Source: Coenobita brevimanus
Taxonomy: Eukaryota > Arthropoda > Malacostraca > Decapoda > Coenobitidae
Direction: 5' to 3'
Assembly: GCA_032717465.1 (NCBI GenBank)
Contig: CM064665.1
Coordinates: forward strand, 25,741,011-25,805,010
Length of the DNA: 64,000 nt
The number at the start of each line of letters is the position of its first letter. Within the stretch, counting starts at the first letter, position 1. Made by a program: the position numbers and the translations under genes. Shown here in pieces: positions 44,374 through 55,600 of this stretch. The notes below the pieces were generated by a model. It did no database searches and was not told the DNA's origin. It worked only from the letters and a program-made list of their open reading frames with translations.

Positions 44374-44596
44374 TCCATACTATACCGCTTCCCGTCCGAT
44401 CAGCAAAGTTAAGCAACGCTGGGTCTGGTTAGTACTTGGATGGGTGACCGCCTGGGAACACCAGATGCTGTTGGCATCCCTACGTGTCAAGTGGGGTTGG
44501 TGGAGGATTAGTGCACCTCCCTGTAAAACAATTAACTCTAAGCCCTTGGCCACCCCGTTTGGGATACATGGCGTCTGGCAATGAATGAATGATGAA
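44374..44596 (+). repeat. 5S rRNA-derived SINE with LINE-like tail
   Basis: The region 44374-44476 resembles 5S rRNA: CCCGTCCGATCAGCAAAGTT, TTAGTACTTGGATGGGTGAC and CGCCTGGGAACACCAGATGC cover box A, intermediate element and box C of the pol III internal promoter; the first third is partly deleted. It is followed by an unrelated body and, at 44548-44580, GGCCACCCCG..GGGAT..GGCGTCTGGCAAT, matching the 3' tail of LINE family 1, and then (GAAT)n. A 5S head plus LINE tail defines a SINE3-type element, not a working 5S gene. Confidence 0.82.
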
Positions 44597-44599
44597 CTT

Positions 44600-44940
44600 A
44601 CCTCAAACACTTCATTTCACTCTTTAATGTCCTTTATTGGTGTGAATAGGGTGTTAGGAGCTATGCATGTGCAGTAGGAAGGTGTTTTTCTGAGTTAGGC
44701 TAGGTTAGGGTCCATAAGTACCAGTCCAGGAGCCAGGCACTTGTAAGTACCCAGAATGTTGAATATTGTATGAACCTACCTCAAAACCCTCATTTTATGC
44801 TTCTTTTGCATTTATTTCAGTCTTTTATGTGCCTTATTGGTGTGACTTGGGTCTTAAACAGGTGCTATGCATGTCCAGAGGGAGTTGTATAGATGTTTCT
44901 CTGAGTTAGGGTCCATAAGTACAAGTCCATAAGCTGGAGC
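44600..44940 (+). repeat. Diverged tandem duplication in Tigger 3' region
   Basis: CCTTATTGGTGTGA, GCTATGCATGT, TTTCTGAGTTAGG and GGGTCCATAAGTAC occur in the same order twice (about 44600-44730 and 44775-44925), at a spacing of about 200 bp. Confidence 0.7.
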
Positions 44941-45012
44941 CCAATATCTGGACTGGACCACTATCCGGACCTGCCTATGGCTCTATTATGTCGGATATTG
45001 GAGGGATTACTG

Positions 45013-45319
45013 TATATGCAGTTCACATTACTTATAAGACACAGTCAATCTGATGGATATCCAGCTAAAAATGAGGCATCAAACCTTTGTCATGTGCTTC
45101 TCTGAGCAAAATTCATTCAGTCAGCTTGATCTTGTCCGCTGTCTGTTATGGAATTGTATATGCCAACACAACATTACATTTATGGGAAGGGATATCTGAT
45201 TCTTATGGCATACTGTATTTCACAATTATGCTAATAAAGCCTTGTAGAAGTGCAGTCTTTATGTTATTATATTATTTATAAACTCTCAAACACATAAAAG
45301 GAAATTATAAAATCATGAA
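45013..45319. other. Intron sequence without gene
   Basis: Between the Tigger end and a LINE fragment, nothing is recognised. Confidence 0.4.
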
Positions 45320-45328
45320 TGAATCATT

Positions 45329-45581
45329 AGGAAAAACATACTGAGGTGGTTTGGACATATGGAGAGTATGGAGAGTGAGAGACTGATGAGGAGAGTATAT
45401 ATGAGTGAGGTGGAGGGGGGGAGAGGAAGGAGGAGGCCAAGGATGAGATAGATGGATGGAGTGGAGAGGTATATGAGAAAGGGGGGTGTGAGGTGGGAGC
45501 AGGGCAATAAAATGGTGGGGGACAGGGCGACATGGAGGCGATTTGTTTGTGGTCATCCCTTACGGGATTAAGGCGTCTGTC
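45329..45581 (+). mobile_element. LINE family 1 tail fragment next to DCLK splice donor
   Basis: The copy encodes ILRWFGHMESME-like text and the G-rich 3' end, and ends ATCCCTTACGGGATTAAGGCGTCTGT. TGAATCATT at 45320-45328 and TGAATCAAT at 45582-45590 are a probable target duplication. It lies 29 bp from the splice donor of the DCLK kinase exon, antisense to the gene. Confidence 0.7.
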
Positions 45582-45618
45582 TGAATCAATTGTATACTTT
45601 TCTGAAGGAGCTACTTAC

Positions 45619-45861
45619 AGACACCCAGGGATGATCTAGGACTTCTTGTGCACTGAAGCGTTTGTCTTGGTCCACCTGCAGCATGTTGACAATAAGCTCC
45701 CTTGCCGACTCCGATATGTCATCCCAATAAGGGCTGTGGAATTCATAGTATCCCCGAAGTATTTGGTCAAAGAGTTCCTCCTGGTTGTTTGTTGGCGACA
45801 CAAACGGAGGGAACCCACACAGAAGAATGTAAGTTATGACGCCTGTGGCCCATATATCAAC
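45619..45861 (-). CDS. DCLK: Doublecortin-like kinase, kinase C-lobe exon
   Basis: This 243-nt, phase 0-0 exon encodes 81 residues beginning [20 protein letters not shown], the subdomain IX motif with its invariant Asp and WxxGV. It continues through [10 protein letters not shown] and [15 protein letters not shown] and ends with subdomain [18 protein letters not shown], the conserved Arg included. This matches CaMK-group kinases and best the DCLK family, including the VDIW exon start and the HPWV end; the downstream exons confirm DCLK rather than CaMKI. The acceptor is TTTGTCTTTCAG before 45861 and the donor GTAAGTAG after 45619. Catalytic HRD and DFG motifs must lie in upstream exons, beyond the window. 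DCLKs are microtubule-associated Ser/Thr kinases; that role is from the family. Confidence 0.9.
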
Positions 45862-45924
45862 CTGAAAGACAAACATATAAGGTGTTAGTAAAGAAGAAAA
45901 GATAATAGGCACACCAAGACATGA

Positions 45925-46026
45925 TCAGATCTTGAATTTGGCTCTCACTTGTACTGTTTTTGTTTTTGTTTTCTTGGAAGGAACAGTTTGCGGGCACCTG
46001 GCATTTGTTTCCTTCTTTCTAGCATA
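45925..46026 (+). mobile_element. 3' UTR fragment of the CR1/Jockey-like LINE seen at 14683
   Basis: GATCAGATCTTGAATTTGGC, TTCTTGGAAGGAACAGTTTG and TTTCCTTCTTTCTAGCATAA parallel 14815-14910. It has an (AC)n run instead of the A tail (46027-46041). Confidence 0.65.
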
Positions 46027-46257
46027 AACACACACACACACGAGCAGCCGGAGAGAGAGGTCGTCCCAGGCATCGCTCCTAACCTTGAGTAGTTTCAGGA
46101 ATTTTGTCTGTCCTGTCTCCTAGGGTCTTTCTTTAAATTTAAAATAATGAAAGTTGGTAGACTACCAAAAATGTAAAGATTTGTTGGCAATAGTATACAT
46201 GAATGTTTGTGGCTTATTCGGTAACAGCTATTTAGGTACTTTACCGGTACGTTAAAG

Positions 46258-47097
46258 ATGGCCGAAAATGTAAACAATGAGGGAATGGAATTTCAAGGAT
46301 TTGATGCTAATACTAATGTCATGGACCTGGTGAAAACATTAATTATGAGGATTAGTGAACTCGAAAAAAAAGTAGAGAATCTAGTGATAAAGGATGTGTC
46401 AGGAAATACGGAAACCACCATACAGAGTCTAATCCAGTCCAACGAAACAGCCAATGAAGAGATTAAGAATTTGAAGAGGGAAAATGTTGAACTGAGGAGG
46501 AAACTTGAAGAGAGTACTAATAAAACGGAGAAGGTGAGTAATGTACTAGAAGAACACAAGGCAAAGTGGGCACACGTAGAAGAAGAACAGAAAGAAGTGG
46601 TCAGCTTAAGAGAGATCATCCAGGAAGAAAGGGAAATGAACAAGAAAGAAATGGAAGAAAATGTAGTGAAAATACTGAAGAAAAAAGAGAAAATAGTGAG
46701 AGAAACTGTAGAAAGGAACAGATGTGTGGTAGTATTTGGAAACAGGGAAGAGGAAGAAAAGGTTAGGTTCGCAAGACTCGAGAGAGACACGAACATGGTG
46801 AGAGAAATATTAGGCAAGATTGACCCTGAAGGAGACAAGTGGGTAAAAGAAATTGAGGAAGTAAGGAGGATAGGGCCTTATAAGAAAGGGGAAACAAGAC
46901 CAATGAGAGTCAAGTTTACATCAGAAAGTGTAATAAATGAGATACTTAAAGTGACCTGAAAATTAAGCAAAGAGGCGGGGATGGAAAATATTATAATAAG
47001 AAAAGATCTGAATGAAGAAGAAAGAGAAGTTTTAAAATCATTAAAGGAAGAAGTAAAGGAAAAAATGATAAGAGGACAGAGGAAGAACGTAATACTT
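46258..47097 (+). pseudogene. CR1-like LINE ORF1 (coiled-coil protein), left copy
   Basis: The N-terminal 234 codons are open: start MAENVNNEGM, a long Lys/Glu-rich coiled coil (about residues 25-155), then RCVVVFGNREEE and RRIGPYKKGETRPMRVKF, an RRM-like nucleic-acid-binding region. TGA at 46957-46959 replaces the Trp codon present in the right copy; the frame would continue as KLSKEAGMENIIIRKDL. ORF1 proteins of this kind bind LINE RNA. Confidence 0.75.
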
Positions 47098-47101
47098 TTT
47101 T

Positions 47102-50081
47102 TTGGAGAGTATTGGATGTGAAAGTAAGGAAATGGTATTTAAGGAAATAGAAGTGAAGGAAACTAGGGGGGATGGTTGTGAAAGATCAGAAGTTGAGGAA
47201 GTGGTACGGACAGAGAGTAGGAGAGAAGAGGGTATTAATAATGTCAAAAATAATTTGAAGGTGATATATACTAATGTTGATGGTTTCATATCGACAAGGA
47301 TCGAAATTAATGATTTCTTGAGAGAACATGAACCTGATGTCATGTGCTTTGTAGAGACCAAATTAAGAGAAGATATTGATGTTCATTTGGGAGATGGTAA
47401 ATACAAACTGTGGAGAAAAGACAGAAAAGAAAAAAAGGGAGGAGGAGTGATGATAGCAGTGAAGAACAACATAAATGTAGATACTGTGGAAATGGGAGAA
47501 GGCAGGGCTGAAGTGATAAATATGAAATTAGAAACTGGAGAGAATGTTAAGAGAGATATGGCGGTAGTGTATGTTCCCCCAAAGGCGAGAGCATGGAAGG
47601 ATGACGAATACCATGAGATGTTGTCAGATATGGCTAGCTACTTGCAAAAAATAATTGAGAAAAGCAATAATATAATTTTGGTGAGTGACTTTAATTGTAA
47701 AGAGGTGAACTGGGAGGAATGGTACTCGGGAGGCGGCGAGGATTCGTGGGGTACTATGTTATTAAATATAATAATGAATAATGTGATGACGCAGTGGGTC
47801 AAAGAAGAGACACGGTTTCGAGGTGAGGACACACCAGCAAGGTTAGATTTACTGTTCACCAAAGAACCCGATGTAATAGAATCATTGGAATATCTCTGTC
47901 CTTTGGGAAAAAGTGATCACGTGGTCATTGAGTTCCAGATGTTAATAGGAAACGTCGAGCCAAGAGACGAGCTTCATAGACAGGGAAGATACAACTTTGG
48001 CAAAGCAAATTTTACAGGATTGAGAAACTTTTTGAAAATGCGGATTGGAGAAAATTCAGAAAAACAAGAGAGATACAGAGGAAGTGGGATATCTTTCTAG
48101 ACCTCTATAATTTGGGAGTGGAAAAATTTGTACCAAGAGTAAGAGGGAAAGAAAACAGGAAAAAGGAGTGGTTTAATAGAAGGTGTATGATAACCAAAAA
48201 AGAGAGAGATAAGGCGTGGAACAATTGGAGAAAGAGAGGTAACGACAGAACAAAGGAAGAATATAAAAGAACAAGAAACGAATACACAAGAATACGTAGG
48301 GAAGAAGAAAGGAATTTTGAAAAAGGTATAATTGACAAATGCAAGGATGAACCCAAACTGTTTTATAGATTTGTTAATGGCAAACTGAAACAAAAGGAAG
48401 GAATCACCAAGCTGAAAGTAGATGGAGAGGTCTTTAAGGATGCGGCAATGCAAGCAGAAATAATGAACAAACGTTTCCAGTCAGTTTTCACTAAAGAAAA
48501 GGAGCTTGTGGAAGGGGAGGGAGTGATTAGAAATGTTCCGGTGATGAAAGATATAAAAGTGGAGGTGCAGGAAGTGTATAAATTACTGGAAACTCAAGAT
48601 GTAAGGAAAGCCCCAGGACCTGATGGAATTTCTAATTGGGTACTGAAGGAATGCAGAGAACAACTGGCGGATAAAATTCACAGCTTAATTGTATGCTCAC
48701 TGGAAGAGGGGAAAGTGCCAAAAGAATGGAAGAGGGCAAATGTGGTACCAATTTACAAGGGAGGAAACAGGGAAGAACCCTGAATTATAGACCAGTGTCT
48801 CTAACCAGCATGGTCGCAAAATTGTGTGAGAGAATCCTGAAAGACAGATGGATAAAATATCTGGAAGAGATGAATATTTTGGCTGAATGTCAGTTTGGAT
48901 TCAGAAGTGGAAGGTCATGTGTTTCAAACTTGTTGAGCTTTTACTCAAGAGCGATTGATGTGGTACAGGAGAGAGATGGTTGGGTGGATTGTGTGTACTT
49001 AGACTTAGAGAAGGCCTTTGACAAGGTACCTCATAAGAGACTAATGTGGAAACTAGAATATATAGGAGGACTAAAGGGGAAACTTCTGGAATGGATGAGA
49101 GACTTTTTGAGAGACAGACAAATGAGGACAGTAATAAAGGAAAAGATGTCTGGATGGAGGGAAGTAACAAGTGGAGTCCCTCAAGGCTCAGTGTTGGCGC
49201 CAGTAATGTTCCTGATTTACGTAAATGATATGGTAGATGGAGTGAACAGTTATGCGAGTCTGTTTGCTGATGATGTAAAGATCTTGAGGAAGATAGAGGT
49301 TGAGGAGGATTGTAAAATACTGCAGGAGGATTTGGATAGGATACACAATTGGAGCCGGACGTGGGAAATGAAATTTAATGTAAAGAAATGTAAAATATTG
49401 GAATTGGGTAAAAGTAGCAGGAGACCATCACTGAATTATTTTTTGGGTAATGAATTAATCACAAAAAGGAGAGAAGAGAAAGATTTGGGAGTGCTGGTCC
49501 AAGAGAGTTTGTCACCAGAAAAGCACATTAACAAGATAGTTGGAGAGACTTATAAGCTCTTGACTAACATAAGAGTAGCATTTCATTATATGGATGAGGA
49601 AATGATGAAAAAACTGATAGTGGCCATGATCCGCCCCAGGTTAGAATATGCAGCGGTAGTGTGGTCCCCACACAAAAAGAAAGATATAAACAAGATTGAG
49701 AGAATACAAAGAACAGCAACCAAGATGGTCCCCAGCCTGACAGACCTGTCATACAGAGAGAGGCTGGAAAAACTGGATTTGCCTTCGTTAGAGGAAAGGA
49801 GAAAGAGGGGAGACATGATTGCGGTGTTCAGGACCATGGTGGGAGTAGATAAAATTGACAAAGAAGATCTGTTTGTATGGGATAAGAGAGCAACAAGAGG
49901 ACATGGAATGAAATTGAAAAAGTCAAGCTGCTTGAAGGATATCAAGAAATATAGCTTTCCTTACAGAAGTATAGACTTATGGAATAGCCTGGACAAAGAG
50001 ATCGTCCAGTCTAAAAACTTAAACGAGTTTAAAGTTAAATTCGACTTATTGAGAAACAGCGACGGAAACCCACGAGCATAG
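47102..50081 (+). pseudogene. CR1-like LINE ORF2 (endonuclease and RT), left copy
   Basis: The APE endonuclease at 47247-47935 has KVIYTNVDG, CFVETKL, DFNCKEVNW and the final GKSDHVV. A frameshift in the T run at 48026-48030 precedes the linker. RT at 48550-49300 has RKAPGPDGIS, YRPVSLTSM, FGFRSGRSC, VYLDLEKAFDKVP, SGVPQGSVLAP and SLFADDVKI. The C-terminus has the CR1 hallmarks KDLGVLV, RLEYAAVVWSPHKK and ERRKRGDMIAVFR. A second frameshift is at 48777-48780 (C run). The end DGNPRA is at 50081. It is not translatable as one protein. Confidence 0.85.
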
Positions 50082-50263
50082 TACATTCCGTGTATATTAC
50101 AATTAGGTATATTCTTAAATATTTGGAACGACTTAGACAAAGAGGTGGTGCATGAGAAAAACATTCATGTGTGTAAAGGTAGACTTGATAAATGTGGATA
50201 TGGAGACAGGACAACACGAGCATTGCTCAATTCCTGTATACTACAAATAGGTAAATACACACA

Positions 50264-51264
50264 CAGCTATCATGGGTCTGTCAAGCCTACATTCAGCTGA
50301 AGAAGAACGTTTTCATGCCATGGCACTGATATTAGGAGGCAGCTCTGTTATTTAAATGCAACTCATCTCTCTCCCTATCATTTGAAGGAAGGATGGTGGA
50401 ATGCAGGGGAGGATCAGCTTCAGCCTGCAGTCCACCAAGTTCACATTTGGTTGAGTATGATTAAACAACAATACAAAAGCTGAAACAGTTGGTGGGAGTG
50501 CTCACCATCCACACACTTAATGTGGTCCTCCTCTCGGGTGCCTGCCCTTTTCCTCTCTTCCTTCCTTCCTCGTCTGTCTTTCTTTCCTTTGTTCTTTCCT
50601 CGTCCTTCTGCCTACGGGTGACTTTACACTCCCTCTTCTGTCTTTCTTTCCTTCATTCTTTCTTCTTCCTTATGCCTATGGGTGACTTTACATTGAGTGA
50701 CAAGCCAAATGGTTTCCTGTACACCAGGAAACCATTTACTATGCTAGGTGGTAACCATATAACCAAATTATGGCACCTGGGGGTTTAGTGGGTAATTACA
50801 GCACCCAATCAGGTTGGGATGTTGAAGGTTTAAATCCAAGGATTGGTTGGGGTTTATTCCTCACATAATGCCACTCAGGGATAAGTGAGGCTGGTCACTC
50901 TCATCTTAAATGTCAGGACTAACAAGCCTAGCCCCGGGCTCCTATGCTCCTTACGGGGCAATGTAGGACTGGATGATGGATGGATGGATGGATAACTAAC
51001 AAACCACAGTACGGCTAAAGGTCATCCTCTTTCTGATGGAAGATACAGTTGACAAGAACTGACATATATATCATCATCATCATCATCATCATGGCCTCTT
51101 TTTCCCAACTACGGGTACAGTGAGGTATGTTCTAGAAACAAAGTAGTAGAAAACACACAGGGATGTATCAACTGCATGCTCAGTTAAACTAGCCAGACAC
51201 ACACTAACTCACCATTCACACCTCTAACATTCTTAATACACCTAACAAAACTAACACTTTTTGT

Positions 51265-51304
<40 letters not shown>

Positions 51305-51347
51305 CTAACATTCTTAATACACCTAACAAAACTAACACTTTTTGTGG
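50264..51347. other. Spacer of the CR1 inverted repeat
   Basis: The spacer is 1.1 kb of unique-looking sequence with one SINE (50515-50992), an (ATC)n run (51067-51091) and a tandem duplication (51228-51350). No gene is present. Confidence 0.6.
50515..50992 (+). repeat. Palindrome-bearing SINE, copy F
   Basis: This full-length sense copy has a head with duplicated CCTTCTGCCTACGGGTGAC-like segments, a perfect palindrome AAATGGTTTCCTG-TACAC-CAGGAAACCATTT at 50706-50737, a tRNA-like part, body and (GGAT)n tail at 50976-50992. Confidence 0.78.
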
Positions 51348-51350
51348 TGT
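51228..51350. repeat. Tandem duplication around a (TG)n run
   Basis: TCTAACATTCTTAATACACC...CACTTTTTGTGGTGTG occurs at 51222-51270 and again at 51304-51352, separated by (TG)n. The second copy runs directly into the 3' end of the right CR1-like element. Confidence 0.8.
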
Positions 51351-51529
51351 GTGTATTTACCTATTTGTAGTATACAGGAATTGAGCAATGCTCGTGTTGT
51401 CCTGTCTCCATATCCACATTTATCAAGTCTACCTTTACACACATGAATGTTTTTCTCATGCACCACCTCTTTGTCTAAGTCGTTCCAAATATTTAAGAAT
51501 ATACCTAATTGTGATATACACGGAATGTA

Positions 51530-54406
51530 CTATGCTCGTGGGTTTCCGTCGCTGTTTCTCAATAAGTCGAATTTAACTTTAAACTCGTTTATGTTTTTAG
51601 ACTGGACGATCTCTTTGTCCAGGCTATTCCATAAGTCTATACTTCTGTAAGGAAAGCTATATTTCTTGATATCCTTCAAACAGCTTGACTTTTTCAATTT
51701 CATTCCATGTCCTCTTGTTGCTCTCTTATCCCATACAAACAGATCTTCTTTGTCAATTTTATCTACTCCCACCATGGTCCTGAACACCGCAATCATGTCT
51801 CCCTCTTTCTCCTTTCCTCTAACGAAGGCAAATCCAGTTTTCCAGCCTCTCTCTGTATGACAGGTCTGTCAGACTGGGGACCATCTTGGTTGCTGTTCTT
51901 TGTATTCTCTCAATCTTGTTTATATCTTTCTTTTTGTGTGGGGACCACACTACCGCTGCATATTCTAACCTGGGGCGGATCATGGCCACTATCAATTTTT
52001 TCATCATTTCCTCATCCATATAATGAAATGCTACTCTTATGTTAGTCAAGAGCTTATAAGTCTCTCCAACTATCTTGTTAATGTGCTTTTCTGGTGACAA
52101 ACTATCTTGGACCAGCACTCCCAAATCTTTCTCTACTCTCCTTTTTGTGATTAATTCATTTCCCAAAAAATAATTCACTGATGGTCTCCTGGTACTTTTT
52201 ACCCATTTCCAATATTTTACATTTCTTTACATTAAATTTCATTTCCCACGTCCGGCTCCAATTGTGTATCCTATCCAAATCCTCCTGCAGTATTTTACAA
52301 TCCTCCTCAACCTCTATCTTCCTCAAGATCTTTACATCATCAGCAAACAGACTCGCATAACTGTTCACTCCATCTACCATATCATTTACATAAATCAGGA
52401 ACATTACTGGCGCCAACACTGAGCCTTGAGGGACTCCACTTGTTACTTCCCTCCATCCAGACATCTTTTCCTTTATTACTGTCCTCATTTGTCTGTCTCT
52501 CAAAAGTCTCTCATCCATTCCAGAAGTTTCCCCTTTAGTCCTCCTATATATTCTAGTTTCCACATTAGTCTCTTATGAGGTACCTTGTCAAAGGCCTTCT
52601 CTAAGTCTAAGTACACACAATCCACCCAACCATCTCTCTCCTGTACCACATCAATCGCTCTTGAGTAAAAGCTCATCAAGTTTGAAACACATGACCTTCC
52701 ACTTCTGAATCCAAACTGACATTCAGCCAAAATATTCATCTCTTCCAGATATTTTATCCATCTGTCTTTCAGGATTCTCTCACACAATTTTGCGACCATG
52801 CTGGTTAGAGACACTGGTCTATAATTCAGGGGTTCTTCCCTGTTTCCTCCCTTGTAAATTGGTACCACATTTGCCCTCTTCCATTCTTTTGGCACTTTCC
52901 CTCTTCCAGTGAGCATACAATTAAGCTGTGAATTTTATCCGCCAGTTGTTCTCTGCATTCCTTCAGTACCCAATTAGAAATTCCATCAGGTCCTGGGGCT
53001 TTCCTTACATCTTGAGTTTCCAGTAATTTATACACTTCCTGCACCTCCACTTTTATATCTTTCATCACCGGAACATTTCTAATCACTCCCTCCCCTTCCA
53101 CAAGCTCCTTTTCTTTAGTGAAAACTGACTGGAAACGTTTGTTCATTATTTCTGCTTGCATTGCCGCATCATTAAAGACCTCTCCATCTACTTTCAGCTT
53201 GGTGATTCCTTCCTTTTGTTTCAGTTTGCCATTAACAAATCTATAAAACAGTTTGGGTTCATCCTTGCATTTGTCAATTATACCTTTCAAAATTCCTTTC
53301 TTCTTCCCTACGTATTCTTGTGTATTCGTTTCTTGTTCTTTTATATTCTTCCTTTGTTCTGTCGTTACCTCTCTTTCTCCAATTGTTCCACGCCTTATCT
53401 CTCTCTTTTTGGCTATCATACACCTTCTATTAAACCACTCCTTTTTCCTGTTTTCTTTCCCTCTTACTCTTGGTACAAATTTTTCCACTCCCAAATTATA
53501 GAGGTCTAGAAAGATATCCCACTTCCTCTGTATCTCTCTTGTTTCTCTGAATTTTCTCCAATCCGCATTTTCAAAAAGTTTCTCAATCCTGTAAAATTTG
53601 CTTTGCCAAAGTTGTATCTTCCCTGTCTATGAAGCTCGTCTCTTGGCTCGACGTTTTCCTATTAACATCTGGAACTCAATGACCACGTGATCACTTTTTC
53701 CCAAAGGACAGAGATATTCCAATGATTCTATTACATCAGGTTCTTTGGTGAACAGTAAATCTAACCTTGCTGGTGTGTCCTCACCTCGAAACCGTGTCTC
53801 TTCTTTGACCCACTGCGTCATCACATTATTCATTATTATATTTAATAACATAGTACCCCACGAATCCTCGCCGCCTCCCGAGTACCATTCCTCCCAGTTC
53901 ACCTCTTTACAATTAAAGTCACCCACCAAAATTATATTATTGCTTTTCTCAATTATTTTTTGCAAGTAGCTAGCCATATCTGACAACAACTCATGGTATT
54001 CGTCATCCTTCCATGCTCTCGTCTTTGGGGAAACATACACTACCGCCATATCTCTCTTAACATTCTCTCCAGTTTCTAATTTCATATATATCACTTCAGC
54101 CCTGCCTTCTCCCATTTCCACAGTATCTACATTTATGTTGTTCTTCACTGCTATCATCACTCCTCCTCCCTTTTTTTCTTTTCTGTCTTTTCTCCACAGT
54201 TTGTATTTACCATCTCCCAAATGAACATCAATATCTTCTCTTAATTTGGTCTCTACAAAGCACATGACATCAGGTTCATGTTCTCTCAAGAAATCATTAA
54301 TTTCGATCCTTGTCGATATGAAACCATCAACATTAGTATATATCACCTTCAAATTATTTTTGACATTATTAATACCCTCTTCTCTCCTACTCTCTGTCCG
54401 TACCAC
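51530..54406 (-). pseudogene. CR1-like LINE ORF2, right copy
   Basis: It has the same domain order as the left copy. It keeps the endonuclease (54340-53640), RT blocks (FGFRSGRSC, VYLDLEKAFDKVP, SLFADDVKI) and the CR1-type C-terminus. Breaks: the A run at about 53655 (one base more than left), the T-run frameshift at about 53571-53575 that is identical to the left copy, and separate indels near 52900, 52540, 52190 and 51840. Confidence 0.82.
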
Positions 54407-54455
54407 TTCCTCAACTTCTGATCTTTCACAACCATCCCCCTAATTTCCTTCACTT

Positions 54456-55364
54456 CTATTTCCTTAAATACCATTTCCTTACTTTCATATCCAATACTCT
54501 CCAAAAAAAAGTATTACGTTCTTCCTCTGTCCTCTTATCATTTTTTTCCTTTACCTCTTCCTTTAATGATTTTAAAGCTTCTCTTTCTTCTTCATTCAGA
54601 TCTTTTCTTATTATAATATTTTCCATCCCCGCCTCTTTGCTTAATTTCCAGGTCACTTTAAGTATCTCATTTATTACACTTTCTGATGTAAACTTGACTC
54701 TCATTGGTCTTGTTTCCCTTTCTTATAAAGGCCCTATCCTCCTTACTTCCTCAATTTCTTTTACCCACTTGTTTCCTTCGGGGTCAATCTTGCCTAATAT
54801 TCCTCTCACCATGTTCGTGTCTCTCTCGAGTCTTGCGAACCTAACCTTTTCTTCCTCTTCCTGTTTCCAAATACTACCACACATCTGTTCCTTTCTACAG
54901 TTTCTCTCACTATTTTCTCTTTTTCTTCAGTATTTTCACTACATTTTCTTCCATTTCTTTCTTGTTCATTTCCCTTTCTTCCTGGATGATCTCTCTTAAG
55001 CTGACCACTTCTTTCTGTTCTTCTTCTACGTGTGCCCACTTTGCCTTGTGTTCTTCTAGTACATTACTCACCTTCTCCGTTTTATTAGTACTCTCTTCAA
55101 GTTTCATCCTCAGTTCAACATTCTCCTCTTCAAATTCTTAATCTCTTCATTGGCTGTTTCGTTGGACTGGATTAGACTCTGTATGGTGGTTTCCGTATTT
55201 CCTGACACATCCTTTATCACTAGATTCTCTACTTTTTTTTCGAGTTCACTAATCCTCATAATTAATGTTTTCACTAGGTCCATGACATTAGTATTAGCAT
55301 CAAATCCTTGAAATTCCATTCCCTCATTGTTTACATTTTCGGCCATCTTTAACGTACCGATCAA
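54456..55364 (-). pseudogene. CR1-like LINE ORF1, right copy
   Basis: It starts upstream of MAENVNNEGM with the in-frame extension MIGTLK. Frameshifts lie near 55125, 54925, 54865 and 54727. Unlike the left copy it retains the Trp codon after ILKVT and continues through NIIIRKDLNEEER to 54456, showing the true ORF1 is longer than in the left copy. Confidence 0.75.
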
Positions 55365-55564
55365 GTACCTAAACAGCTGTTACCAATAAGCCACAAACAT
55401 TCATGTATACTATTGCCAACAAATCTTTACATTTTTGGTAGTCTACCAACTTTCATTATTTTAAATTTAAAGAAAGACCCTAGGAGACAGGACAGACAAA
55501 ATTCCTGAAACTACTCAAGGTCAGGAGCGATGCCTTGGACGTCCTCTCTCTCCGGCTGTTCGTG

Positions 55565-55599
<35 letters not shown>

Positions 55600-55600
55600 A

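Larger units (their letters stand above)
32118..45012 (+). mobile_element. Tigger (pogo-family) DNA transposon split by an LTR element
   Basis: The left end (CAAGTAATCCCTCTAATATC, 32118) and the complement of the right end (CAGTAATCCCTCCAATATCC, 45012) form inverted repeats, with TA after the right end. Further inside, CCCAATATCCGAACATCC on the left matches the complement of ...GGACCTG...CCAATATCTGGAC on the right only loosely. The transposase starts at 32513 and resumes at 42104. Without the 9.6-kb LTR element, one target copy included, the Tigger would be about 3.3 kb, a normal Tigger size. A 5S-derived SINE is also inserted in its 3' part. Confidence 0.85.
23206..45618 (-). other. DCLK intron (about 22.4 kb)
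   Basis: The intron is bounded by GTAAGTAG at 45618-45611 and CAG at 23208-23206 on the minus strand. It holds LINEs, SINEs, an inverted-repeat element and the Tigger/gypsy nest. No additional DCLK exon is needed: the protein reads continuously from HPWVS to DGEAL. Confidence 0.75.
46041..50263 (+). mobile_element. CR1-like LINE, full-length left arm of inverted pair
   Basis: It has a 5' UTR (46041-46257), ORF1 and ORF2, and a 3' end CTACAAATAGGTAAATACAC at about 50240-50260. The same element, in reverse, occupies 51348-55562. The 3' end lacks poly-A and ends in short repeats, as CR1-group LINEs do. Confidence 0.85.
51348..55562 (-). mobile_element. CR1-like LINE, full-length right arm of inverted pair
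   Basis: This is the reverse-oriented near-identical copy of 46041-50263, with the same 5' start (complement of GCCGGAGAGAGAGG at 55538-55556) and the same 3' end. It differs by scattered substitutions and small indels. (GT)n follows it at 55562-55600. Confidence 0.85.

Noticed and set aside
44374..44476. Functional 5S rRNA gene
   Set aside because: The first third is partly deleted, it lies singly inside a transposon, and it continues into a SINE body and LINE-like tail instead of a T-run terminator.
46293..46838. Long open frame opposite LINE ORF1 (Ser/Leu-rich)
   Set aside because: It is the mirror of a purine-rich coiled-coil coding strand; low stop density on the complement explains it.
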